Origin: a virus
IMG/VR virus record: IMGVR_UViG_3300011115_000493
Span: 1 to 38,234 of that record
Length of the DNA stretch: 38,234 bases
Direction: 5' to 3' (one strand)
This document shows positions 8,243 to 14,250 of this stretch, in pieces. The notes under the pieces were generated by a model. That model was not told where the DNA came from, searched no databases, and worked only from the letters and a program-made list of their open reading frames with translations. The position numbers and the translations under genes were made by a program. Each line of letters begins with the position of its first letter. Positions within the stretch are counted from its first letter, which is position 1.

Positions 8243-8439
8243 ACTCTCACTCCGTTGCCTTCCCGCCTAGCGGTAAATTTCATGCCTGTCCTCTTTTGTG
8301 CCTTGTAGTTTGCATTACAAATAATTTGAATCTTTGACTCTGGCACAAAGAAGCACTCACCCAATTCCATTTCTTTATAAGGGTATCTTTTAGTCCTCTC
8401 AGAAGGTAATGGAATATTACTTTCCACTGCAATTGACAT
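8227..8439 (-). CDS. Small basic protein, first gene of the late operon
   Basis: 70 residues ending in a basic beta-rich pattern (KRTGMKFTARREGNGVRVWR). I have seen similar short proteins with this ending in aquatic phages, without known function. The ATG at 8439 follows a good AAGGAGA site, and the start codon overlaps the -35 box of the opposing rightward promoter. As the first leftward gene after the divergent gap it could be regulatory, but no HTH is visible. Confidence 0.55.
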   Translation of the reverse strand: MSIAVESNIPLPSERTKRYPYKEMELGECFFVPESKIQIICNANYKAQKRTGMKFTARREGNGVRVWRIE

Positions 8440-8460
8440 ATACTCTCCTTAATCTATTTA
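8433..8460 (+). promoter_or_regulatory. Rightward early promoter
   Basis: A perfect -35 TTGACA (8433-8438) is followed after 16 bp by TATTTA (8455-8460). Transcription would start near 8467, only about 11 bases before the ATG at 8478, which has no clear ribosome-binding site. The -35 box overlaps the start codon of the opposing gene (8437-8439). Confidence 0.55.
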
Positions 8461-8465
8461 ATCCA

Positions 8466-8494
8466 ATAATACACACTATGTTAGAAACATACAA
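8466..8494 (-). promoter_or_regulatory. Possible leftward promoter overlapping the rightward one
   Basis: On the minus strand TTGTAT (8494-8489), a 17-bp spacer and TATTAT (8471-8466) would start transcription near 8459 into the gene at 8439. The -35 is only a partial match. It lies within the first codons of the rightward gene, so the two units would interfere. Confidence 0.3.
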
Positions 8495-9188
8495 TGAGTA
8501 TCACCTTGGCGATAACCTTATACACCTTAATTATCTAAGGCGCTTGCAACTCCCATTAGGTGAGGACATTGTTCACCACTGCAATCCCATGCACCACGCT
8601 CAGCTATTACCGCTTACCGAGGGTACAGCAATCACCTTAGCGGATCTATACATACCACCCACGGCAGTCAACGCTTGGATTGGGCGAGATAACTATTTTT
8701 ATACCCATCCACTACAGGCTAATTGGGTGTTATTTCACTTATCTTGGTTCGATCATTTGTCTAATCTTTTAGGGGTAGACAACCCCATAGCTTGTAGAGA
8801 GGACTTACTCTTTGAGTACCCTGCCTTAAACGCTCCCCTCCCACTATCCTTTGATACCCTCATAATCAACGCAGAGCCGAAATCAAACCAGTTACCAACC
8901 TTTAGTCATGGATTCTTTAACAGGCGGGTAAAAGAGCTATTAAACGCTGGCAAGAGGGTGATTACTACGAATCCCACAGGGATGTGCCTATCGACTTTAG
9001 AGATGGGTATGGATGTAACAGCCATTGGTTCTCTATCCAAATACTGTACCGCCATAGAAGGGGTGGCTACAGGTCCTATTTGGACAACTTTTAATGTCTT
9101 TAATTTAGAAAATATCAAGAGTAGGGTTTTGTACTGCGATATTCAAACAGTCAATCTGACGGATAACACCGTAACCAAAAAACTGTAA
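8478..9188 (+). CDS. GT-B-like glycosyltransferase (family 9-like), tentative
   Basis: 236 residues. The opening ETYNEYHLGDNLIHLNYLR resembles the first strand and GD loop of heptosyltransferase-like (family 9) GT-B enzymes, and the C-terminal half (VITTNPTG ... STLEMGMDVTAIGSLSKYCTAIEGVATGP) resembles their donor-binding Rossmann half. At 236 residues it is shorter than the usual 320-350, so parts of the fold are reduced. The ATG at 8478 is preferred over one at 8409, because the glycosyltransferase-like strand starts there and the longer form would run into the divergent gene. First gene of the rightward unit. Could be a nucleotide-binding protein of other function. Confidence 0.45.
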   Translation: MLETYNEYHLGDNLIHLNYLRRLQLPLGEDIVHHCNPMHHAQLLPLTEGTAITLADLYIPPTAVNAWIGRDNYFYTHPLQANWVLFHLSWFDHLSNLLGVDNPIACREDLLFEYPALNAPLPLSFDTLIINAEPKSNQLPTFSHGFFNRRVKELLNAGKRVITTNPTGMCLSTLEMGMDVTAIGSLSKYCTAIEGVATGPIWTTFNVFNLENIKSRVLYCDIQTVNLTDNTVTKKL

Positions 9189-9531
9189 TTTTCTATGGGG
9201 GGAGAACGGAATAGGGCACGCACAATCCCCACTCCCTGCCCAATTGAAGTGCCAATCTTTTGTGCAATTCTAGGCTGCTGGTTAGGTTACCTGACCAAAT
9301 TACCAGGCTAGTGCAGTGTTGCTCAACACTCTAGTTAGTAGCGTACCCTAATCAGTACACCTAATGACTAACGATCACTTAATCTCGCCTATGATCCTAC
9401 CCGTATCATGGTAAACCCTTGCTCGGTTAAAGTTGCCATTGTTTCTATTTTTCTGACAGTTGTCTTACCTATTAATCTAGTTACTTACTAAATTAACTAT
9501 TTATCAATAGTCTTATTATATTAATAGGATC

Positions 9532-9560
9532 ACTATAGAAAAAAACTATCAATTTGTCAA
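9532..9560 (-). promoter_or_regulatory. Strong leftward promoter in the early intergenic block
   Basis: Minus strand: perfect TTGACA (9560-9555), a 17-bp spacer, then TATAGT (9537-9532), with AT-rich sequence upstream of the -35 as in an UP element. The first 18 bases are nearly those of the promoter at 2250-2277. Transcripts would run leftward through the structured block, antisense to the gene at 8478-9188, and on toward the late genes, so it may be the main late promoter. Confidence 0.55.
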
Positions 9561-9582
9561 TCTTAATTAAAATATTTATTTA
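9554..9582 (+). promoter_or_regulatory. Possible rightward promoter for the antirestriction gene
   Basis: TTGTCA (9554-9559), a 17-bp spacer and TATTTA (9577-9582) precede the gene at 9664. It shares its -35 bases with the opposing leftward promoter. The region is AT-rich, so chance matches are easy. Confidence 0.35.
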
Positions 9583-9590
9583 AAGATTAG

Positions 9591-9616
9591 TAGTATTAAT
9601 AGTATTAATAGTATTA
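9591..9616 (+). repeat. Triple 9-bp direct repeat TAGTATTAA
   Basis: TAGTATTAA occurs at 9591 and 9600 and, lacking its last base, at 9609, with no spacing between copies. It lies between the promoter and the ribosome-binding site of the antirestriction gene. The arrangement resembles short iterons or an operator array, or may be simple AT-rich slippage. Confidence 0.7.
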
Positions 9617-9663
9617 CAATCAAACTGTAGTAAACAAAAACCTAACTAAAGGATATAAATATC

Positions 9664-10524
9664 ATGAGCATAGAAAACAAAGTTTATCAACAAGTAACCG
9701 ATAGAATTATTGAGCAATTAGAAAAGGGCGCTATTCCATGGGTTAAGCCCTGGAACGCTACTAGCAGCGCTGATAAGAATGTTATCTCTAAAAAAGAATA
9801 CAACGGGATCAATCGTTTAATTCTAGGTATGTCAGGCTATACAAATAGTGTATGGGGATCATTCAAGCAATGGCAGGAATTAGGCGGTAATGTTGCTAAG
9901 GGTGAAAAAGGCACAATGATTGTTTTCTATTCCCCTATTGTGAAAGAGGCGTTAAACCCTGCCACTGGTAACAATGAGCAATCTATGTATCACTGCTTGA
10001 AATCGTACTATGTTTTCAATGTAGATCAAGTTGAGGGTATCGAGATTGAAAAGCCCGAAGTAACGCCTAGAGTATTTGAGCCCTCAATAGCGCTTGATGA
10101 GCGTATTTTGAAAAGTGGTGCCAATATCAAGCATGGTGGCAGCCAGGCATTTTATAGCCCTAGTACTGACTCAATCGGTATGCCAGATCGTAATACTTTC
10201 ACCGATGATAACAACTATTATGCAACTATCTTGCATGAATTAACGCATTGGTCTGGCGCTAAACATAGGCTTGATCGTACTAAAGGCAAGCGTTTTGCTG
10301 ATAGTGCTTATGCGTTCGAAGAATTAGTGGCAGAAATGGGGGCTGCTTTCCTATGCCAGGACTACGCTATTAGTGGTGATCTACGCCACGCTGGCTATAT
10401 CGGTAATTGGCTTAAGTGCCTAAAAGCAGATAACAAGGCGATATTTAACGCTGCTGCACTTGCTCAAAAAGCAGCAACTTATATTAATGAATTAGATGCA
10501 CTGACTAACCAGGCAGCAGCCTAG
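9664..10524 (+). CDS. ardC: ArdC-type antirestriction protein with zinc metallopeptidase domain
   Basis: 286 residues with two recognisable parts. Residues 1-125 match the ArdC N-terminal single-stranded-DNA-binding domain (QVTDRIIEQLEKGAIPWVKP, then a beta-rich segment ending YYVFNVDQ). Residues 150-275 form a zinc metallopeptidase-like domain with H191-E192-x2-H195 (LHELTHWSG) and a downstream acidic helix (EELVAEMGAAF, E220/E224) for the third ligand. ArdC proteins protect incoming DNA from host restriction and are seen on plasmids and phages. Being the first gene after a promoter suits early expression. The ribosome-binding site AAAGGA lies within a leader shared with two other genes. Confidence 0.88.
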   Translation: MSIENKVYQQVTDRIIEQLEKGAIPWVKPWNATSSADKNVISKKEYNGINRLILGMSGYTNSVWGSFKQWQELGGNVAKGEKGTMIVFYSPIVKEALNPATGNNEQSMYHCLKSYYVFNVDQVEGIEIEKPEVTPRVFEPSIALDERILKSGANIKHGGSQAFYSPSTDSIGMPDRNTFTDDNNYYATILHELTHWSGAKHRLDRTKGKRFADSAYAFEELVAEMGAAFLCQDYAISGDLRHAGYIGNWLKCLKADNKAIFNAAALAQKAATYINELDALTNQAAA

Positions 10525-10532
10525 TTGCCTCT

Positions 10533-10561
10533 TATAGATCCTTGTTTATCAGGGATCTATA
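10533..10561 (+). promoter_or_regulatory. Hairpin between antirestriction gene and next gene
   Basis: A perfect 9-bp stem (TATAGATCC at 10533-10541 with GGATCTATA at 10553-10561) closes an 11-base loop directly behind the antirestriction stop. There is no T-tract after it, so it is more likely an mRNA-stability or processing element than a terminator. Confidence 0.4.
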
Positions 10562-10603
10562 GGGTTGCAATTAAGCAATCAATACCTAACTGGAGTAATC
10601 AAA

Positions 10604-10954
10604 ATGAGTATTTATAAGAGTGTTTTACCGTTTACCAGGGCGCTGCCTATGGCTGCTTGTGGTACTAGTCTTATAACCACAATGCAAGCAAATTATAGTG
10701 ATCTAGTAAAGTGTTTCGGTTTACCTGATAAGGTAAATGAGATCAGCGATAAAGTAAGCGCTGAATGGGTTTTATCTTTTATTGACGGTTCTATTGTCAC
10801 AATCTACGATTGGAAAACTAGCAAGGGCTATTGTGGTGCTAGTGGTGTTGACTATCAAGACAATATCCATTGGCATATTGGAGGCACTGATAGCAGCGTT
10901 GACGCTGCACAATTGATTGTTAACGCTTTATCCATTAATGAGGTGACAGCATGA
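10604..10954 (+). CDS. Hypothetical early protein
   Basis: 116 residues, no membrane segment. The middle has a beta-hairpin-like stretch (VSAEWVLSFIDGSIVTIYDW) followed by GYCGASGVDYQDNIHWHIGG, a pattern I associate with small phage proteins of unknown function. The ATG at 10604 follows TGGAG and the shared leader ACCTAACT; an upstream TTG at 10565 is unlikely. Coupled by an ATGA overlap to a small membrane peptide. Possibly host takeover or antidefence given its neighbours, an inference from position only. Confidence 0.65.
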   Translation: MSIYKSVLPFTRALPMAACGTSLITTMQANYSDLVKCFGLPDKVNEISDKVSAEWVLSFIDGSIVTIYDWKTSKGYCGASGVDYQDNIHWHIGGTDSSVDAAQLIVNALSINEVTA

Positions 10955-11043
10955 ACTATAAAGACAGTCTATTAGATAAGATCATTCTAGTGATCTCATT
11001 ATTCGCTGTAATACCCTTAATTTGGCTATTAATGGCACTGTAA
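10951..11043 (+). CDS. 30-residue single-pass membrane peptide
   Basis: MNYKDSLLDK is followed by a 20-residue hydrophobic segment (ILVISLFAVIPLIWLLMAL), a complete transmembrane span. The ATG overlaps the previous stop by 4 bases (ATGA), which argues for coupled translation. A rho-independent terminator follows 18 bases after its stop. Function unknown; similar tiny membrane peptides modulate host membrane proteins, but nothing specific can be said here. Confidence 0.5.
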   Translation: MNYKDSLLDKIILVISLFAVIPLIWLLMAL

Positions 11044-11061
11044 GGATCGTTTACCAATAAG

Positions 11062-11088
11062 TAGGGGCATACTAGCCCCTATTTTTTT
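11062..11088 (+). terminator. Rho-independent terminator of the first early operon
   Basis: A perfect 7-bp stem TAGGGGC/GCCCCTA (11062-11068 with 11075-11081) with a 6-base loop is followed by seven T residues (11082-11088). It closes the operon at 9664-11043. Confidence 0.85.
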
Positions 11089-11518
11089 AAGCGCTTATAG
11101 AGCGTTTAAATCATTCTCTTATATTTCAATCTATTTTCCCTATGTTTTAACTCTTTTTTGAGAGAGATTGTTTTACTTATTCTTATAAAAATCACGATCA
11201 AAAATTCAGTCGCGCATACGCGCAGGCGAAAGATTTACTAGGGTGGTTTGGCTGGCAATCCATTACGGCAGTCAGCAGCAGGTAGGCTGCCAACAGTAGC
11301 AGGGTGGGAAAAGAATTAACTTACCTTAATTTGATTACCCCATAAAAAAAGTTAGTTAGCACCTAACCCGCTATTCATATAGGGGTGATCGCTTTTAAGC
11401 GGTGGTTATCGTTTATCGAGCGTTGCTTAACTAAAGAGGTGCAGCCCTGTAAAGGTCCCCTAGATGGTAGCCAACTCGTTTATCTGTATCTATCACCACG
11501 ATATTTACAAGGACTGGG

Positions 11519-11644
11519 TTATGGTCCCGTTTAGAGTGTTTTACTGGTGATTTTGATGGTGAGGTCTTAAATCGTTATGGGAACCCAATCGCATAACAGA
11601 CCCAAAACCACCACTAAAACATTCTTGCGGGAATTACACCATAA
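11519..11644 (+). ncRNA. 126-nt long imperfect hairpin
   Basis: Nested pairings read outward to inward: 11519-11524 with 11639-11644, 11525-11529 with 11628-11632, 11534-11543 with 11615-11624 (one G:U), 11545-11549 with 11609-11613, 11551-11555 with 11603-11607, 11563-11566 with 11599-11602 and 11574-11579 with 11592-11597. About 41 base pairs in one rod with small internal loops and one 7-base bulge. This is far more than expected by chance in 126 bases. Confidence 0.7.
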
Positions 11645-11672
11645 AAAAATAAATTACACAAGCATTGTTTAA

Positions 11673-11760
11673 ATACAACAGATTAGTAAAGAGTGTATTG
11701 CATTAAGATTATTAATCCTTTAGAGTGTAGTTGTTGTATCCGATTGACCTAACTAAAGGA
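11673..11760 (+). promoter_or_regulatory. Leader with Shine-Dalgarno-covering helix and crossing alternative helix
   Basis: TCCTTTAG (11716-11723) is exactly complementary to CTAAAGGA (11753-11760), the ribosome-binding site of the gene at 11770. ATACAACA (11673-11680) is exactly complementary to TGTTGTAT (11732-11739). The two 8-bp helices cross, so they form a pseudoknot or alternate. Direct repeats AGAGTGTA (11690-11697, 11722-11729) lie inside. This is the build of a translational switch; no ligand class is recognised. Confidence 0.5.
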
Positions 11761-11769
11761 GTATCCAAC

Positions 11770-12000
11770 ATGAAATTCTGTATTGATTGTATTCACTATG
11801 AGGACTTGACAAGCTTATGCCTCAAGACTAACTACACTGATTTAGTTACTGGCAAGACTGAATATCGTAACGCTCATACTGAAAGAACCCTAGACCTGAC
11901 AGGTTGCGGTAAAGAAGGCAAGTTCTTTAAACCACAGCGCCATAAGATATATTCGGCTGCTGATCTAGATGATTTATCCACAATTCCATTCGGGAGATAA
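11770..12000 (+). CDS. Small cysteine-containing (zinc-ribbon-like) protein
   Basis: 76 residues starting MKFCIDCIHYEDL. C4-x2-C7 and further cysteines at C17 and C47 could hold a metal. The ATG at 11770 follows AAAGGAG, which can be buried by the leader helix; an in-frame TTG at 11731 is not needed. First gene of the recombination operon. Family not firmly recognised; similar short CxxC proteins occur in phage early regions. Confidence 0.6.
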   Translation: MKFCIDCIHYEDLTSLCLKTNYTDLVTGKTEYRNAHTERTLDLTGCGKEGKFFKPQRHKIYSAADLDDLSTIPFGR

Positions 12001-12002
12001 GC

Positions 12003-12191
12003 ATGGCAACGAGAAAAACAGTAAAGACTATCAACGAGATTGATCGCTTAAAGAACTTGATTGCAAGACAAGACGATCAGCTAGACCAGCTATCTGACGA
12101 ACTTAAAGACGCAAAAGAACAGGCTGAGTTCTGTCGCAAGCAGATTAATCACTATCTGGCATTAGTGAACATATTAACGAGGGGATCATAA
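12003..12191 (+). CDS. Small coiled-coil protein
   Basis: 62 residues, with an almost continuous heptad pattern from about residue 10 to 50 (IDRLKNLIARQDDQLDQLSD onward). Starts 2 bases after the previous stop, and its own stop overlaps the next start by 1 base (TAATG). Probably a dimeric helical protein made with the exonuclease, perhaps a partner; no direct evidence. Confidence 0.55.
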   Translation: MATRKTVKTINEIDRLKNLIARQDDQLDQLSDELKDAKEQAEFCRKQINHYLALVNILTRGS

Positions 12192-13090
12192 TGAACGACC
12201 AAGCAGACTTTGCAGACGAGGTTAGAAATAGCGCCTGGTGGAGTGGTGATAGTCGTAAGGCTGCCAATGGTAGAGCAGTAGACGCTATTCTTACTAAACA
12301 AGGCAAGATGCCTATTCCTGACTTGTCGCAAGTTGAAGTGGTGCAAATGGGTCATGTGATGCAGCCGATCATTGGCAAACTAGCCCAGGAGAAGTTACGC
12401 ATTGAATTAAAAGAAGCTGACTATGCTATGACTCACCCTAAGCATGACTGGTTTAGATCACACTTTGATTTCATTAGCGCTGATGGTAAGACGCTAGTTG
12501 AGGCTAAGAACTACAACGCTGGCACTAGGTCAAAGTTTGACGCTGATACCAATACGATCCCCTTGGCTGACTATGCCCAGTTAGTGCATGAAGCTGCTTG
12601 TCATGGTGTTGAGCGCATTTACTTGGCGGTTTTATTTGGCGGACAAGAGTTTCAGACCTTTGAATTTAAGATCAGTGAAGCTGAGAAGGATGAATTTATA
12701 CAGAAGATGGCTGTGTATTGGGGCTTTGTCAAGGCTAATACCTTGCCTGAGGCGGAAACCATTGAGCAAACTAAGCTGATTTATCCAATCTCTACTGAGG
12801 AGCAAGTTGTAGCCACGCAACAAATGGAACAAGCAGTAGCCCAACTCAAAGCAATCAAGGGTCAAATTAAAGAGCTTGAAGGCGCTGAGGAGCAAATAGA
12901 AGTAGCGATCAGGAACGCTCTAGGTGACAAATCAGCCGTAGTGGGTGTAGACGGATCAACGCTAGTGACTTGGCGCTCTACTAAGCCTTCTATGCGCTTT
13001 GCTAGTGATCTATTTAAGCAAGCCATGCCAGATATTTACGAGAAGTTTGTTATGGAGATGCCAGGATCACGGAGGTTCTTAGTCAAATGA
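12191..13090 (+). CDS. YqaJ/lambda-type recombination exonuclease
   Basis: 299 residues. The N-terminal 180 residues carry the PD-(D/E)XK fold of YqaJ viral exonucleases: an early WW motif (NSAWWSGDSRKAA), the GHVMQPIIGKLAQEKL helix, D93 (RSHFDFISADG) and E104-x-K106 (LVEAKNYN). The C-terminal part (about 200-260) is a coiled coil. Such enzymes resect double-stranded ends 5' to 3' to give 3' tails for the partner annealase, here the RecT gene two positions on. The helix residue usually Glu is Gln58 here, which may be a family variant. Part of the recombination operon. Confidence 0.82.
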   Translation: MNDQADFADEVRNSAWWSGDSRKAANGRAVDAILTKQGKMPIPDLSQVEVVQMGHVMQPIIGKLAQEKLRIELKEADYAMTHPKHDWFRSHFDFISADGKTLVEAKNYNAGTRSKFDADTNTIPLADYAQLVHEAACHGVERIYLAVLFGGQEFQTFEFKISEAEKDEFIQKMAVYWGFVKANTLPEAETIEQTKLIYPISTEEQVVATQQMEQAVAQLKAIKGQIKELEGAEEQIEVAIRNALGDKSAVVGVDGSTLVTWRSTKPSMRFASDLFKQAMPDIYEKFVMEMPGSRRFLVK

Positions 13091-13170
13091 ACACTCTTGA
13101 GTTTGTCATTTGGGCAGTAGTAGCAACTTTTATCATTGAAGGTGTTTTATTAATGGGGAAACTATTATGA
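13087..13170 (+). CDS. 27-residue membrane peptide between exonuclease and annealase
   Basis: MNTLEFVIWAVVATFIIEGV and a short tail: one hydrophobic span with little else. ATGA overlaps at both ends (with the exonuclease stop and the RecT start) make an in-frame coupled chain, which argues that it is translated. Function unknown; it may also serve only as a translational bridge. Confidence 0.45.
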   Translation: MNTLEFVIWAVVATFIIEGVLLMGKLL

Positions 13171-13994
13171 GCAATAACTTAATACCTTATGCAGATATGC
13201 AACAGATGGCAGAGGCTATGGTCAAGAGTAATCTATTTGGCATGAAGGATGTAAACCAGGTCATCGCTTTAGGGCTAGTAGCACAGGCTGACGGGATGCC
13301 ATTTGCTAGTGCAGTGCGAGATTACGACATTATTCTAGGTAGACCAGCACTCAAGTCAGCCAGTATGCAAGCACGCTTTCAAGCTGCTGGTGGCAAGGTG
13401 GAATGGAAGGTTTACACCGATGATGAAGTGACGGGTATTTTTTCACACCCCAATGGTGGCACGCTAGAGCTAACTTGGACAATCGAGCAGGCACAACGGA
13501 TTGGTTTAGTTAAGCCTAATTCTGGCTGGTCAAAGTATCCACGGGCAATGCTTCGGGCACGGTGTCTTAGCGAAGGAATCAGGACAGTATTCCCAGGGTG
13601 TCTTGGCAATATGTACGCCCCCGAGGAAGTGATTGATTTTGAGCCACAGACAGCACCTAAGCCAAAGCACATGGGTATCGTTACTAAGCTAGGCAATGAG
13701 ATAGTCACCATTGCTGATCTTAAAGAGGACATGATCAAAGGTATACCCATGTATATCCCAGGATCAGACGAACCTTACGCTCAGTATCTTACGGTTGATG
13801 ATTGGATTGATGGGTACGCAGAGATGCACGCTAAGATCCATGAGTCTACCAAGCTCTCACCAGAGGAAAAAGACGAGAAGATCCAATCTTTAAGGCAGTG
13901 CAATGATACCTATACGAAAACTTTTGACGGCAATACAGTTGCCAAATTCTTATCCAAGCTCACGATCCATAGAAAGGAAATCGCAAATGGCTAG
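13167..13994 (+). CDS. recT: RecT-family single-strand annealing protein
   Basis: 275 residues. The segment VKPNSGWSKYPRAMLRARCL and the following GIRTVFPGCLGNMYAPEEV are typical of the RecT/Redbeta superfamily, as is the N-terminal stretch on substrate selection (ADGMPFASAVRDYDIILGRP). It coats 3' single strands and anneals them, working with the exonuclease encoded just upstream. The pair probably supports recombination-dependent replication and concatemer formation, as no polymerase is encoded. The C-terminal 70 residues are charged and helical. Confidence 0.85.
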   Translation: MSNNLIPYADMQQMAEAMVKSNLFGMKDVNQVIALGLVAQADGMPFASAVRDYDIILGRPALKSASMQARFQAAGGKVEWKVYTDDEVTGIFSHPNGGTLELTWTIEQAQRIGLVKPNSGWSKYPRAMLRARCLSEGIRTVFPGCLGNMYAPEEVIDFEPQTAPKPKHMGIVTKLGNEIVTIADLKEDMIKGIPMYIPGSDEPYAQYLTVDDWIDGYAEMHAKIHESTKLSPEEKDEKIQSLRQCNDTYTKTFDGNTVAKFLSKLTIHRKEIANG

Positions 13995-14250
13995 TTTTTT
14001 ATATCAAGAAGGTAAAGGCGGGTTGTTGCAGGAGTTCGACAAAAAGAACCCTGCTGGACCAGATTGGAAGGGTACTCTTAAGCTCAGTAGAGATTACAAA
14101 AAGGGCGAGGAAGTACGCATTAGCGCATGGACTAAGAACAATCCCAAGGGAACGATCATTAGTCTTAACGAAAACAATTGGACACCAAACCCAGATAGTA
14201 ACTACCCCAAGGAGGTTAATCATGTTAAAGACAGCGATGTTCCTTTTTAG
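13987..14250 (+). CDS. Small SSB-like protein with acidic C-terminal tip
   Basis: 87 residues. The core (WKGTLKLSRDYKKGEEVRIS then AWTKNNPKGTIISL) is beta-rich and basic, compatible with a small OB fold. The C-terminus is DSDVPF, close to the DDDIPF tip by which bacterial SSB recruits replication and repair proteins. The ATG at 13987 overlaps the RecT stop by 8 bases; a longer upstream frame is only the RecT shadow. I infer a single-stranded-DNA-binding partner for the annealase. Family assignment is not certain. Confidence 0.6.
   Translation: MASFLYQEGKGGLLQEFDKKNPAGPDWKGTLKLSRDYKKGEEVRISAWTKNNPKGTIISLNENNWTPNPDSNYPKEVNHVKDSDVPF
14209..14215 (+). promoter_or_regulatory. Consensus ribosome-binding site for the secreted peptide gene
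   Basis: AAGGAGG, the full complement of the 16S tail, sits 6 bases before the ATG at 14222, inside the end of the SSB-like gene. It decides that the overlapping 50-codon frame is a real gene with strong translation. Confidence 0.75.

Larger units (their letters stand above)
9189..9663. other. 475-bp intergenic block with hairpins and AT-rich repeats
   Basis: No convincing gene. The left part (9240-9420) holds several inverted repeats: a perfect AGTGTTG/CAACACT hairpin (9315-9330), flanked by CTAG copies, a GTTAG/CTAAC pair around two GTAC sites (about 9334-9372) and an ATGAT/ATCAT hairpin near 9390-9410. The right part is strongly AT-rich with opposing promoters and a triple 9-bp repeat. 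A 38-codon frame at 9195-9311 lacks a ribosome-binding site. The block could be a structured leader of the leftward transcript from 9532, a small RNA, or part of an origin. Confidence 0.5.
11089..11769 (+). ncRNA. Candidate large structured non-coding RNA region
   Basis: 681 bases without a plausible gene, between a terminator and the next ribosome-binding site. Much of it can pair with itself: a GGCAG/CTGCC hairpin near 11267-11291, CGCTT/AAGCG near 11390-11401, TGTAAA/TTTACA joining 11448-11453 with 11504-11509, the long hairpin at 11519-11644, and the crossing helices at 11673-11760. Size, GC-rich islands and the phage setting recall the class of large ornate phage RNAs such as GOLLD and ROOL, but I cannot match it to any of them by eye. 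Origin of replication is the main alternative. The strand is uncertain. Confidence 0.45.

Noticed and set aside
8409-8477. Upstream in-frame ATG extending the GT-B-like gene by 23 residues
   Set aside because: It overlaps the start of the opposing gene and the TTGACA box, and the recognisable first strand of the fold begins at the ATG at 8478.
9195-9311. 38-codon frame ending PIFCAILGCWLGYLTKLPG just after the gene at 8478-9188
   Set aside because: No ribosome-binding site, and it runs into the hairpin block; the hydrophobic stretch may be chance. Kept only as a note.
11343-11367. Possible leftward terminator: GTTAG/CTAAC stem with seven T on the minus strand
   Set aside because: The stem is only 5 bp with a 3-base loop and the T-run starts 4 bases after it, and no leftward gene ends there.
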